Source of the DNA: Caldifarciminota bacterium
GTDB lineage: Bacteria; Hydrothermota; Hydrothermia; LBFQ01
Length of the DNA: 50,669 nt
Assembly (NCBI GenBank): GCA_015490465.1
Contig: WFXS01000113.1
Coordinates: forward strand, 1 to 50,669
Direction of reading: 5' to 3'
A model generated the notes under the pieces. The model had not been told where the DNA came from, made no database searches, and saw only the letters and a list, made by a program, of their open reading frames with translations. The translations under genes and the position numbers were made by a program. Positions 27,684 to 37,000 of the stretch are shown piece by piece; within the stretch, counting starts at the first letter, position 1; each line of letters begins with the position of its first letter.

Positions 27684-28747
27684 CACCGTTCTGGTCTGAG
27701 TACAAGCAGAAGGTCCCTACCGACCCCCTCCACGCTCTCAACGGCGTAATCTATGGAGGAGTCAACGTTCAGCCTGTCTCCGAATACACCGAAATCTCCG
27801 CCAAGGAACTTCGGGGCGACGAAGGCGTAGATCTTATCAACCGGGCCGGATTTAAGAAAGGACGTGAACACCTCCCTTCCCCCCTCCACTAATACGGAGG
27901 TTATACCCCGCCCTTTAAGTACGCTTAGAGCCTCGTTCAAATCCCCTGAGAACCTGACGACTTCAACAGACGAGTGAAACTCACACGTAGGCTTTTCAAC
28001 CGACAGGAGGAGGGTAGGGGATCCGTCTGAGAACACCCTCGCTTTGCACGGCAGGTTTCCGGAGCGGCTGAGTACCACCCTGAGGGGTTGCCTCTCCGTG
28101 AAGGTGTGCCTTACGGTTAGAAGGGGGTCGTCCGCTCTCACGGTGCCGGCGCCAACGAGGACGGCGTCGTAGTAGGACCTTAGAAGGTGTACCTTTTGCC
28201 GGGCCTCCTCCCCCGTTATCCATCGGGCCTCCCCCCTGTGATCGGCTATCCTTCCGTCCAGCGTTAAGGCCATCTTCAGGGCGACGAAGGGCCTGCCCTT
28301 CTCGTGGAAGGTGAAGAACACCTCGTTCTGTTTCCTTACCTCCTCCTCTAAGACCCCGACTCGCACCTCAACCCCGGCCTCCCTGAGCCGTTTTACCCCT
28401 CCTCCCTTAACCTTCGGATTGGGGTCAAGTGACCCTACCATCACCCTCCTTATGCCGGCGTCTATTATGGCGTCGGTGCATGGGGGCTGTTTTCCGTGGA
28501 AGTTGTGAGGCTCAAGGGTTACGTACATGGTCCCTCCACGGGCGGAGGGCCCCGCATCCTCTATCGCCCTGACCTCGGCGTGCTTGTCCCCGTACCTCCT
28601 GTGGTATCCCACACCCACAACCCTGCCTTCCCGTACGATAACCGCCCCCACAAGGGGGTTGGGGGAGACGAACCCCCTTCCCAGTTCGGCCAGCTCAAGC
28701 GCCAGCCTCATGTACTCCTCGTCGGAGGCTTTGAAGGGTGGGAACAT
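27683..28747 (-). CDS. ribD: Bifunctional riboflavin biosynthesis deaminase/reductase RibD
   Basis: 354 residues, normal length. The N-terminal deaminase domain (1 to about 145) has HAE at 56-58 and the zinc loop LEPHNFHGKQPPC. The usual motif is LEPC....PPC, so the first Cys ligand is His81 here and the second is Cys90. The C-terminal reductase domain (about 150-354) begins RPFVALKMALTLDGRIA and includes GAGTVRADDPLLTVR and VLVEGG. The protein converts the GTP-derived pyrimidine to 5-amino-6-ribitylaminouracil phosphate using NADPH. Other rib genes are not in the window. ATG 28747 follows the upstream stop by 1 nt, so it is probably translationally coupled. Confidence 0.95.
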   Translation of the reverse strand: MFPPFKASDEEYMRLALELAELGRGFVSPNPLVGAVIVREGRVVGVGYHRRYGDKHAEVRAIEDAGPSARGGTMYVTLEPHNFHGKQPPCTDAIIDAGIRRVMVGSLDPNPKVKGGGVKRLREAGVEVRVGVLEEEVRKQNEVFFTFHEKGRPFVALKMALTLDGRIADHRGEARWITGEEARQKVHLLRSYYDAVLVGAGTVRADDPLLTVRHTFTERQPLRVVLSRSGNLPCKARVFSDGSPTLLLSVEKPTCEFHSSVEVVRFSGDLNEALSVLKGRGITSVLVEGGREVFTSFLKSGPVDKIYAFVAPKFLGGDFGVFGDRLNVDSSIDYAVESVEGVGRDLLLVLRPER

Positions 28748-28748
28748 C

Positions 28749-29054
28749 TTAAAAGAACCTTCCGGGGGCTATCTCCTCGTCAAGCCAGGGGAACCTGTGC
28801 CTGTACTCCCTCACGAAACGCGGATAGAGGATACCTCCGAGGATATGCTTTATGAAGGTCTTAACGTCCTCCTCGTCCGCCCTTCCGGTGTAGATGTCGT
28901 CTATTATCTCGGCCACCTGATAGGCGCCCGGGGGGAGGGAGGCGGCGTCGTATCCCGCCTTCCTGTAATCCCCGAACTCCCACATCACGAGGTATACGGC
29001 GAGGATGATGGCCTCCACCCACTCCTTCCTCCTGTTCTCTACGTCCGTGCCCAT
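28749..29054 (-). CDS. Hypothetical protein, first gene of ribD unit
   Basis: 101 residues, not recognised. Helical, with an amphipathic start (ENRRKEWVEAIILAVYLVMW) that could touch the membrane. It also contains IIDDIYTGRADEEDVKTFIKHILG and a basic-aromatic tail (YPRFVREYRHRFPWLDEEI). The start is supported by TAGAAT ending 9 nt upstream of ATG 29054. It lies 1 nt from ribD, so co-expression is likely, but no link to riboflavin synthesis is evident. Confidence 0.75.
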   Translation of the reverse strand: MGTDVENRRKEWVEAIILAVYLVMWEFGDYRKAGYDAASLPPGAYQVAEIIDDIYTGRADEEDVKTFIKHILGGILYPRFVREYRHRFPWLDEEIAPGRFF

Positions 29055-29063
29055 CTGGTGCGT

Positions 29064-29069
29064 ATTCTA
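29064..29069 (-). promoter_or_regulatory. -10 element TAGAAT of ribD unit
   Basis: Minus-strand TAGAAT in the 22-nt gap after the Nudix gene, 9 nt before ATG 29054. Confidence 0.45.
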
Positions 29070-29076
29070 AACGGGA

Positions 29077-29553
29077 CTAAGGCAGGAGGGTCTCTATTTC
29101 GGGCAGGAAGGCCCTCCCCTCCTTAAACAGGTTCCGCACTATGCGGGCCGTGGCCCCCCATACCACCCCCAGGTCGGTTTTTACCGTGTCCTCGTAAATG
29201 AGGGGGCGGAGGGTCCTCAGGGGTACGAAGGCGAAGTCGTCAACCTCGGCAGGGTTCGGTTTTATCCTTCCGGGGCTTTTAAGGAGGGCGACGAAGGGAA
29301 ATACCTTTATGTTCGTCATGAGCGTCTTCACTGGCGAAAGTTCGCCCACGATGAAGTAGTCGGACGGCGTAAGGGACAGCTCCTCCTCTAATTCCCTCAC
29401 GAGCGCCCCCTCAAGGGATTCGCCCGACTTCACCATCCCTCCCGGAAAACCTATCTCCCCCCCATGCTGGCCGAGGTCCGGGTTCCGTTTTATCAGGAGT
29501 ACACTAAAACCCTTCACCAGCACCCCCACCACCGCCCTCTTTACCTTGGGCAT
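29077..29553 (-). CDS. Nudix hydrolase, CoA-pyrophosphatase type
   Basis: 158 residues. The Nudix box is GGMVKSGESLEGALVRELEEEL; the catalytic REL.EE core is intact, while the final Gly of the consensus box is replaced. Just upstream, LGQHGGEIGFPGG matches the UPF0035 motif (L..H.G...FPGG) of CoA pyrophosphatases of the NudL/YeaB type, which cleave CoA and its derivatives to phosphopantetheine. Substrate assignment rests on that motif. The stop of the PrcB-like gene overlaps the start (TAATG), indicating coupled translation downstream of eno. Confidence 0.88.
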   Translation of the reverse strand: MPKVKRAVVGVLVKGFSVLLIKRNPDLGQHGGEIGFPGGMVKSGESLEGALVRELEEELSLTPSDYFIVGELSPVKTLMTNIKVFPFVALLKSPGRIKPNPAEVDDFAFVPLRTLRPLIYEDTVKTDLGVVWGATARIVRNLFKEGRAFLPEIETLLP

Positions 29554-29924
29554 TACTTCTTACCGCACCTCTTTATATCAAGCGCTACGGGCAGTCGCTC
29601 AGGTACGTCCACCTTCACCGCCACGAAGGGGGAGGTGATCACCTGAATGACCATGGATCCGGGTTTGGGGCACCTCTCGCGGGCGACCACCACCAGTTTG
29701 CCCCCCTTGACCTCTACCTTCTCCACGTCTACGCCGTACCCACCCGTGGGTCTCCTTCCCAGAAAGACAAGTAGGGTGGTACTGTCCCCCTCCGGTACCA
29801 GCTCCGCGTAGGTGCTGTCCCACCAGGCCGCCTTCTCCTCCATTACGCCCGACATGTAGCCCTCGGCTACCTTCTCCCAGGTTACGGGGTTGCTGCGCCC
29901 CATGCTCATAAGGAGTAACATCAT
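29553..29924 (-). CDS. PrcB-like protein
   Basis: 123 residues. The core [21 protein letters not shown] ... [25 protein letters not shown] fits the PrcB family (PF14343), whose namesake helps stabilise the PrtP protease in Treponema. The N-terminus MMLLLMSMG is hydrophobic but very short; it could be a minimal export signal or simply the protein start. ATG 29924 overlaps the enolase stop codon by 4 nt (ATGA). It is the second gene of the eno unit; the functional link to enolase is unclear. Confidence 0.72.
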   Translation of the reverse strand: MMLLLMSMGRSNPVTWEKVAEGYMSGVMEEKAAWWDSTYAELVPEGDSTTLLVFLGRRPTGGYGVDVEKVEVKGGKLVVVARERCPKPGSMVIQVITSPFVAVKVDVPERLPVALDIKRCGKK

Positions 29925-31156
29925 GATCCTAACTCGTCCTCAATTTCAAGGAGGCGGTTGTACTTCGCCGTCCTCTCACCCCTCGCAACCGCTCCCGTCT
30001 TTATCCACCCGCTGTTTACCGCCACAGACAGGTCGGCTATGGTCGTGTCCTCCGTCTCTCCGGACCTGTGGGAAATTACGGTCCTCCATCCGGCCTTGTG
30101 GGTCATCTCAACGGCTTCAAGGGTCTCCGTTAGGGTACCTATCTGGTTGAGCTTTATAAGTACGGCGTTGGAATAGCCCTTCTCAATCCCCTTCGCTATC
30201 AACTTCGGATTGGTCGTATAGACGTCGTCCCCCACGATCATCAGGCGATGGCCGAACTCACGGGTTATGAGCCGCCATCCCTCGTGGTCGTCCTCGGAGA
30301 ACGGATCCTCTATGGACACGATAGGGTATGAGTTTATATAATCTTCGTAAACTCTCAAGAGCTCTTCCCGCCCTATCTTCTTACCCTCAAACGTGTACTT
30401 TTCCTCAGCAGAATCGTAAAGTTCCGAAGCCGCAACGTCCAGACTGAGGAATATCTCGTGACCCAGCTTGTACCCCGCCTTCTCTATGGCTTCCACCAGG
30501 AGGTCAAGGGCCTCCCTGTGGGTCCTGAGGTTTGGAGCGAAACCGCCCTCGTCTCCCAGGCCCGTACTGAGGCCCCTGCCTTTAAGTATCCCCTTTAAGG
30601 TGTGGTAAATCTCGCTTCCGGCCCGTACCCTATCCCTGAACTTCTTTATTCCCTTCGGCGTAATCATGAACTCCTGTATGTCCAGGTTGTTGTCGGCGTG
30701 CTTTCCTCCGTTTATGAAGTTCATAAGGGGAACCGGGAGGAGGTGGGCGTTCGTACCCCCTATGTACCTATATAAGGGAAGTCTCAGAGAGTTGGCCGCG
30801 GCGTGAGCTACGGCCAGAGATACGCCGAGGATGGCGTTGGCACCGAGACGCGCCTTATGGGGAGTACCGTCCAGATTTACGAGCAGGCGATCTATACCCA
30901 CCTGATCGTAGGCATCCTTCCCTATAAGGGCCTTGGCTATCTCGTCCTCAACGTTTCTGACGGCGTTCAACACCCCTTTACCCATGTACCTCTTATCTCC
31001 ATCCCTGAGTTCTACGGCCTCGTTCTTACCCGTGGAGGCTCCGGATGGTACCCTGGCCACGCCCACGCTCCCGTCCTCAAGGGTACATTTAACCATAACG
31101 GTGGGGTTGCCGCGGGAGTCCAGAATCTCAAGCGCCCTCAAAGAGACGATCTTCAT
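29921..31156 (-). CDS. eno: Enolase
   Basis: 411 residues, close to family length. It converts 2-phosphoglycerate to phosphoenolpyruvate in glycolysis and gluconeogenesis. Visible landmarks: N-terminal [12 protein letters not shown], catalytic loop [43 protein letters not shown], the magnesium ligands in SLDVAASE and [19 protein letters not shown], catalytic Lys in LIKLNQIGT, and [17 protein letters not shown]. First gene of a unit with the PrcB-like and Nudix genes. TAAAAT ends 9 nt before ATG 31156, so translation is leaderless. Confidence 0.98.
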   Translation of the reverse strand: MKIVSLRALEILDSRGNPTVMVKCTLEDGSVGVARVPSGASTGKNEAVELRDGDKRYMGKGVLNAVRNVEDEIAKALIGKDAYDQVGIDRLLVNLDGTPHKARLGANAILGVSLAVAHAAANSLRLPLYRYIGGTNAHLLPVPLMNFINGGKHADNNLDIQEFMITPKGIKKFRDRVRAGSEIYHTLKGILKGRGLSTGLGDEGGFAPNLRTHREALDLLVEAIEKAGYKLGHEIFLSLDVAASELYDSAEEKYTFEGKKIGREELLRVYEDYINSYPIVSIEDPFSEDDHEGWRLITREFGHRLMIVGDDVYTTNPKLIAKGIEKGYSNAVLIKLNQIGTLTETLEAVEMTHKAGWRTVISHRSGETEDTTIADLSVAVNSGWIKTGAVARGERTAKYNRLLEIEDELGS

Positions 31157-31165
31157 AGGAAAGGT

Positions 31166-31171
31166 ATTTTA
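31166..31171 (-). promoter_or_regulatory. -10 element TAAAAT of eno
   Basis: Minus-strand TAAAAT, 9 nt before the enolase ATG. No clear -35. Confidence 0.55.
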
Positions 31172-31205
31172 TCCCCGAAAGTTCGTAAATCGTCAGGCTT
31201 CCCGA

Positions 31206-31733
31206 TCACTCTCCGTGTATCCTAACGGTAGATTTAAAGGGTACGCTGCTGGCCACGGTGTAGGCTGCCGGACACTTCCTGTCCGCCTCCCTCCTTATTT
31301 CGTCTAACACCTCGGCGGGGGCGTTGCTCTCTACCTCAAGTTCAATCCCCACCTCTTCAACCACGGGAGCGTCCTCAAGGTCAAAGACCGCCCTCATGTT
31401 CACCCGGCTGTACCCTTTTGCCTTGAGCGATCTTATCTCCACCCCTCTCTTAGCCGCTATCGTCATAAAGGTGGTAGAATAACAGGCCACCATGGCAAAT
31501 ACGCAGTACTGGACGGGATTCGGGGCGTTACCCTTCCCGCCTGCCGGGGTAGGTTGGTCGGTATGGACCTCCAGACTCCCCCTTTCAAACTCAAGGGTCG
31601 CCTTAAACTGGTACCTGTCGTAGACCCACTCACCGGAAACGGTGAAAACCCTCTCACCGGGAACCTTCCCTTCCCTTATGGCTTCAGCCGTACTTTTCAG
31701 AGCATCAAGGTTAACGTTGTTCCTAACCGTCAT
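31206..31733 (-). CDS. OsmC-family peroxiredoxin-like protein
   Basis: 175 residues. OsmC/Ohr-type fold: strands EWVYDRYQFKATLEFERG, then PNPVQYCVFAMVACYSTTFMTIAAKRGVEI, the central helix with Cys84 as likely peroxidatic residue, and RREADRKCPAAYTV with Cys153 as the second conserved Cys. Members reduce organic hydroperoxides in the cytoplasm. The extra Cys77 is unusual. It is a single-gene unit, divergent from the exbB operon, with TACAAT 10 nt before ATG 31733. Confidence 0.9.
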   Translation of the reverse strand: MTVRNNVNLDALKSTAEAIREGKVPGERVFTVSGEWVYDRYQFKATLEFERGSLEVHTDQPTPAGGKGNAPNPVQYCVFAMVACYSTTFMTIAAKRGVEIRSLKAKGYSRVNMRAVFDLEDAPVVEEVGIELEVESNAPAEVLDEIRREADRKCPAAYTVASSVPFKSTVRIHGE

Positions 31734-31743
31734 AGTAGAAAGA

Positions 31744-31749
31744 ATTGTA
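31744..31749 (-). promoter_or_regulatory. -10 element TACAAT of osmC-like gene
   Basis: Minus-strand TACAAT ends 10 nt before ATG 31733. Confidence 0.45.
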
Positions 31750-31847
31750 AGCCGGAAATTTTAGTGAAGAGGAGGTGTATTATTTTGTGCTTTACCCCGC
31801 GTTGAAAACGTACTTACGGAAAGCACACACACATCGCATTCCCGCCC

Positions 31848-31853
31848 TATAAT
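31848..31853 (+). promoter_or_regulatory. -10 element TATAAT of the exbB-tonB operon
   Basis: A consensus TATAAT ends 9 nt before ATG 31863. It is the only obvious promoter for the ten-gene operon to 46326. No Fur-box-like repeat is evident next to it. Confidence 0.6.
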
Positions 31854-31862
31854 ATCAACATC

Positions 31863-32498
31863 ATGGTAGAGACCCTGAGAGACCTGTTCGTGCGCGGCGG
31901 GCCGATGATGTGGCCTATCCTTATCGTGGCCCTCATCGCCCTGGCGATATCGCTTGAAAGGTTTTACTCTCTCTTCTGGAAGATCAGGACCAATCCCGTG
32001 AAGCTGGTGGAGCAGGTGACCAAGATAATAGAGGAGAAGGGTGTAAACGAGGCGATAGAGTTCCTCTCCAAACAGAAGAATCCGGTGGCCAAGGTCTTGG
32101 CTGCTGGACTTGAGAAGGTGGGCAAGTCAAAGCTGGTGGTGGAGGAAGCCATGACGCGCAGGGCGCTGCGCGAACTGGCCTTTCTGGACAGGGGGATGAT
32201 CTACATAGCCGCATCCGTGACCCTCGCCCCGATCCTCGGATTCCTAGGTACGGTCTCCGGAATGATCAACGCCTTTGACGCCATAGCAAAGGCCGGTGAG
32301 GTTGAACCCACGGTCGTGGCTGCGGGTATATCCGAGGCCCTGTTGACAACGGCCTTCGGTCTACTTGTGGCCGCACCCTTCTCGCTCCTTTACGCCATCT
32401 TTATGGATAGGATAAACTCCTATCAGAGGCAGATAGAAGAGGCTGCCAACTACCTCCTTGAGTACCTCGCCGAGGCGGGTATAGTCAGGGAGGCCTGA
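31863..32498 (+). CDS. exbB: ExbB/TolQ-type proton channel protein
   Basis: 211 residues of the MotA/TolQ/ExbB family. TM1 is about 14-32 (MWPILIVALIALAISLERF). A cytoplasmic loop follows, then TM2 about 115-138 with LAPILGFLGTVSGMI and TM3 about 150-175 with SEALLTTAFGLLVAAPFSL; the TTAFGL motif lines the proton path. With ExbD it converts the proton gradient into movement of TonB. First gene of the operon and leaderless. Confidence 0.95.
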   Translation: MVETLRDLFVRGGPMMWPILIVALIALAISLERFYSLFWKIRTNPVKLVEQVTKIIEEKGVNEAIEFLSKQKNPVAKVLAAGLEKVGKSKLVVEEAMTRRALRELAFLDRGMIYIAASVTLAPILGFLGTVSGMINAFDAIAKAGEVEPTVVAAGISEALLTTAFGLLVAAPFSLLYAIFMDRINSYQRQIEEAANYLLEYLAEAGIVREA

Positions 32499-32499
32499 T

Positions 32500-32925
32500 A
32501 TGGCCATCATCCAGAGAAAACAACTTGAGGAGGAGGCGGAGATCCCGACGGCCTCCATGGCCGACATCGCCTTCCTCCTCATCATCTTCTTCATGACCAC
32601 GACCAACTTCGCCCGTGAAAAAGGCCTGAAGTTCCTGTTGCCGGAGAAGAAGGAACAGCCTCAGGAGATAAAGATCGCTAAAAAGAACCTCCTGAAGGTG
32701 TCCATTAACGACAGGGGGGAGGTCTTCCTGAACGACGAGCAGGTGAACCCCAACAACCTTGAGAGTGAGATAAAGAGAAGGTTAGAGGAGAACAAGAAGC
32801 TCGTTATACTGATACGCACGCACGAGAACGCCCCCTACGGAATGATGATCAAGGTGTTTGATGCCGTAAAGGCCGCGGGTGGAAAGAAGGTCGGTCTTGG
32901 GGTTATAAAGGAGGAGGGAACATGA
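32500..32925 (+). CDS. exbD: ExbD/TolR protein 1
   Basis: 141 residues. The single TM helix (about 16-34) carries the essential proton-relaying Asp in IPTASMADIAFLLIIFFM. The C-terminal periplasmic domain includes KVSINDRGEVFLNDEQV. GGGAGG-like sequence about 6 nt upstream is the ribosome-binding site; the gene starts 1 nt after the exbB stop. A second ExbD follows, overlapping by 4 nt. Confidence 0.94.
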   Translation: MAIIQRKQLEEEAEIPTASMADIAFLLIIFFMTTTNFAREKGLKFLLPEKKEQPQEIKIAKKNLLKVSINDRGEVFLNDEQVNPNNLESEIKRRLEENKKLVILIRTHENAPYGMMIKVFDAVKAAGGKKVGLGVIKEEGT

Positions 32926-33332
32926 GGCTAAAGCGCAGGAAGGAGATGAAAGCCCAGATCCCGACGGCCTCCATGTCCGACATAGCTTTCCTCCTTATAA
33001 TATTCTTCATGACCGTCACCGTCTTCAGGAAGGCGAAGGGTCTCCCCGTGCAACTTCCCTTCGCCAAGACCACGGAGCGCATACTTAAGCAGAGGGATCT
33101 CGCCTTCATCTGGATAGGACGGAACGGTAAGGTTAGCGTGGACGACAACATAGTACCCCCGGAGAAGGTCGCTCTTATATTCCGTACCAAGATAGCGGAG
33201 AACCCAACACTCATAGTTGACATAAAGGCGGATCAGAACGTGCAGTACCGTTACGTTTACAAGGTGATGGAGGCCCTCCGTGAGGCCAACGCCCTGAGGG
33301 TAGTATTCGCAACAAGGAAGGGGCAACGATGA
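32922..33332 (+). CDS. exbD: ExbD/TolR protein 2
   Basis: 136 residues, paralogous to the preceding gene. The TM segment is nearly identical (IPTASMSDIAFLLIIFFM), but the periplasmic domain is clearly different (AFIWIGRNGKVSVDDNIV). ATGA overlap with the upstream gene and a GGAGG site 5 nt before the ATG indicate coupled translation. Tandem ExbDs suggest a heteromeric ExbD dimer within the ExbB channel, as both keep the critical Asp. Confidence 0.94.
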   Translation: MRLKRRKEMKAQIPTASMSDIAFLLIIFFMTVTVFRKAKGLPVQLPFAKTTERILKQRDLAFIWIGRNGKVSVDDNIVPPEKVALIFRTKIAENPTLIVDIKADQNVQYRYVYKVMEALREANALRVVFATRKGQR

Positions 33333-34006
33333 AAAAGGACAGGAAGAGCCTTATAAGGCGTATATTCCTGGAGAGCGAACTGGAGGCCGAGTACACGCGG
33401 GATCTGAACGTCGCCTTTACCATCTCTCTGGTCATTCTCATAGCCGCCTTCGCTTTCGGTAAAGGGTGTAAGATGCAGGAGTACAAGCCGAAGAAGGCTC
33501 AGGAGACCGCCCTTGAGCAGATAGACCTGCAGACCGAATTTGAGGAGCCACCGCCTCCTCCACCCAAGCCGAAGGTGGCTCTACCCGAGGAGATTGAGGA
33601 GGTAGAAAGTGAAGCCGAACAGGATACCATAAACATAGCAGAGACGGTGGAGTTTGACGAAGAGGATATGCCTCCTCCTCCCCCTCCTCCTAAAGTCTTT
33701 GAAGTCTTTGACGTGGACGAGCCGCCTGAGCCGGTGGTAAACGTCCAGCCGGAGTACCCGGAGATAGCCCGTCAGGCTGGTCTTGAGGGGAAGGTGTTGG
33801 TAGAAGCCGTAATAGACGAGAACGGCAACGTGATAGACGCCCGGATAAAGTACTCGGACAACGAGATCTTCAACGAAGCGGCCCTCGCCGCCATGCGCAA
33901 GATGAAGTTCAAACCGGCCAAACAGAAGGGCATACCGGTAAAGGTTAAGATAATACAGCCCTTCACATTTAAACTGAAGGATCGTAAAAAGGGAGGTGAA
34001 AAGTGA
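33329..34006 (+). CDS. tonB: TonB protein
   Basis: 225 residues. A basic start, TM helix about 27-45 (VAFTISLVILIAAFAFG), then a periplasmic linker made of two proline blocks (EPPPPPPKPK and MPPPPPPPK) separated by an unusually acidic stretch. The C-terminal TonB domain (about 140-215) has YPEIARQAGLEGKVLVEAVI and FNEAALAAMRKMKFKPAKQ. It transmits energy from ExbBD to the TonB-dependent receptor encoded next. ATGA overlap with exbD2. Confidence 0.95.
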   Translation: MKKDRKSLIRRIFLESELEAEYTRDLNVAFTISLVILIAAFAFGKGCKMQEYKPKKAQETALEQIDLQTEFEEPPPPPPKPKVALPEEIEEVESEAEQDTINIAETVEFDEEDMPPPPPPPKVFEVFDVDEPPEPVVNVQPEYPEIARQAGLEGKVLVEAVIDENGNVIDARIKYSDNEIFNEAALAAMRKMKFKPAKQKGIPVKVKIIQPFTFKLKDRKKGGEK

Positions 34007-34041
34007 AGGGTGCGGTGACGCTTTTAAAAAAGGAGGTGAAT

Positions 34042-37000
34042 ATGAAACGTCTTTTAGCGGGATTTTTCGCTCTTCTTGTAGCCTTCCCGCTCTTTGCGCA
34101 GTACGGTAAGATAGCGGGAAGGGTGGTGAACGAGAACGGCGAGCCGATACCGGCCGCCATAGTCAGGATCGTGAGCGGTCCTGCCAAGGGCGGAACTTAC
34201 GCTGACGAGAACGGATACTACGTTCTTCTGAGGCTCCCGCCCGGAACCTACACCCTTGAGGCCAAGGCTATAGGTTATAAGCCCCAGATAATTAAAAACG
34301 TCGTGGTTCAGGCCGACCATACCACGGAGATAAACTTCCGTCTCCCTTCCGAGGCTATAGAGGTCAAGGCTGTGGTGGTTGAGGCCAAGGAGAAGCTCAT
34401 AAAGAAGGACGAGACCGAAAGCAAGGCCGTGGTTAAGGGGGAGAATATCCAGAACATACCCGTAGCCTCCCTTGAGCAGGCCATATCACTCTCCTCCGGT
34501 GTGAGGGTGAGCGGCGGTGTGATACAGGTGCGCGGTGGTCGTCCCGGTGAGGTGTCCTACGTCGTGGACGGTGTGGAGGTAACCGATCCCTACACCGGTT
34601 ACCAGAGCGTAGATCTTCCCCTGAACGCCATTCAGGAGGCCTCGGTGAGCAAAGGTGGTTTCGGTGCCGAGTACGGCTCCGCCTCCTCCGGTGTGATACA
34701 GGTCGCCACACGCGAGGGTACAGATAAGTACGAGTTCTCCCTGCAGCTCTTCTCCAGCGTCGGAATGGGTGGCTTCTTCAACACCAACGTGGGAGACCCC
34801 TACATGAAGTACTTCCAGCCCCCCTACTTCTACGGTGGGGACAATTACATGAAGACTTCCGATAAGAGCAAAACCGGTACGGACTACTGGAAAGAGCTGA
34901 CGGTCTTTGATAGGGAAAGGGCGGAGATCTATCAGAAGAACCTCGCTGAGTTCTCTAAGAAAGATCCTTACTTTGCAGATTTCGGAGCCTACTTCGTGGG
35001 CAAGGATTACTTCAGGTATCCGTGGAGGGAAAATTACTTCAGGCCCATCGTGGGTATAGGAGGACCTCTCCTGCCGTTTTACGATGCCCTGCGTTTCTAC
35101 GTATCTTACGACTATACCACCACTCAGGGTACGTTCCAGAACGGCATGAGGAACGAGGGATCCTATCAGTTCAAACTCTCGTGGTTCGTCACACCCAAGG
35201 TTAAACTGTTCTTCGGTGGTGTCGGTACCGACGGTAAGTACGCCTTCGGTTTCAGTCCCACGTGGAGACTCCTCCTCTACCGTCTGCCCGTTATCCTGTC
35301 CAAGAACAGGCAGTTCGCCACCGGTATAAACTACGCTCCCTCACCTAAATCTTACGTGGAGTTCAGGCTCGGATACTTCAACACCTACCGCCTTTACATA
35401 CCTTTCGTGGATATAGATAAAGACGGTGTCGCGGACTTTACGGATCGTGACGGTGATCTCCTTGTTGAGGTGGATCCGGATATGCTGAAGCTTATAGGTC
35501 GCGCCCTGGATCCCAACCTCGTTCATGAGGAGAAGGATAACTGGGTTGAGCTCAGGACGTTCTGGTGGGAGACCCCCCCTCAGGGTTACTTCCCCACTTT
35601 TGTCAAGGGTACGAAGAAGCAGAACTACTATCTTGGTGTGGTTAAAGGGACGAACGACACCGTTCTCATAGCCTACGGCGACACCCTATTTGACGCCGAT
35701 GGTAACCCCGTTGAGGTTGATACCGTCTTCAGGGTTAAGAACTGCTACGTTCCCGCTGAAGGCAAGGTGAAGTCGTGTACTACCAAGATGGTATTCTCTG
35801 ATATATACACCCCCGAACCTTACACGTGGCCCCGTTGGATCTACTATACACGTAACACCAAGACCTGGAGCGCCCGTATGGACTTCCTATCTCAGGATCC
35901 CTTCGGCCTGAGGGGCCACGAGTTTAAGACGGGTTTTGAGTTCTACAGGTATGACATAAAACAGCAGGATGTATACTACGCCTCCGGAGGGAACATCTAC
36001 ATAGACTTAGTGGATGCCCAGCCTTACAAGGGTGCGTTCTACGTTCGCGACAAGATGGAGTTTGAGGGCTTCATAGCCAACGTGGGCTTCAGGTTTGACT
36101 ACTACGACGCCAACGCCTGGATACCTTCCAATCTTTTTGATCCGGTGAAGAGTATCTCTTTGGCCCAGCAGGGTCCAATATTCAACAGGGACTCCGCGTG
36201 GTGGTACCACGACAGGACCCTCCGGGACACCTTCTTCATAAAGAGCCCCAAGAAGGTGGATCCCACATTCTACGTAAGCCCCCGTATAGGTATATCCCAC
36301 CCTATATCCGAGAACGACGTCCTCCACTTTACCTACGGTCACTACTTCCAGATTCCGAGGCTCAGATGGCTCTTTGCTAACCAGTTCTGGTTCTTTACCG
36401 GTGCGTTCAACGTTATGGGTAACCCCGGCCTCAAGCCCGAGAAGACCATCTCCTACGAGGTGGGTATAAAGCACGCCTTTACCCCTTACACGGTAATAGA
36501 CGTAACCGCCTTCTACAAGGACATAGCCGATCTCGTGCAGAGCAAGTGGATCTACATCGGAGAGACCGGATGGCAGTACACCACCTTCGTGAACCAGGAC
36601 TTCGGTTCCGTCCGTGGAGTTGAGGTTAACTTCACAAAGACGCCCGGAGGAAACAACCCTTACCTCCGCTTCCTTACGGTCAACGTAGCCTACACCCTCC
36701 AGTTCGCCAAGGCCAGCTTCGCCAGCCAGTACGCCCTTTACCGTCTCACCTGGATGGGTATAGCCCCGGAGTACGCGGAGGAGCATTACGTGGACTGGGA
36801 CCAGAGGCACGTGGTGAACGCCGTCGTATCTTACGACGTTCCTATAATGAAGAGGAACCTGAGGATGCAGCTCCTTACGGGCTACGGTCTGTCCATGATA
36901 TACTCCTTCGGGACGGGTACGCCCTGGTCACCTCCTCTGAGGAACCCTCGCGACGTGCTTGAGAGGATGAACTCCTTGCGTCTGCCCGCCACCCACAACG

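Noticed and set aside
34003-34041. GTG start 39 nt upstream for the TonB-dependent receptor
   Set aside because: It lacks a signal peptide at its start, while ATG 34042 is preceded by AGGAGGTG and begins a clear signal peptide.
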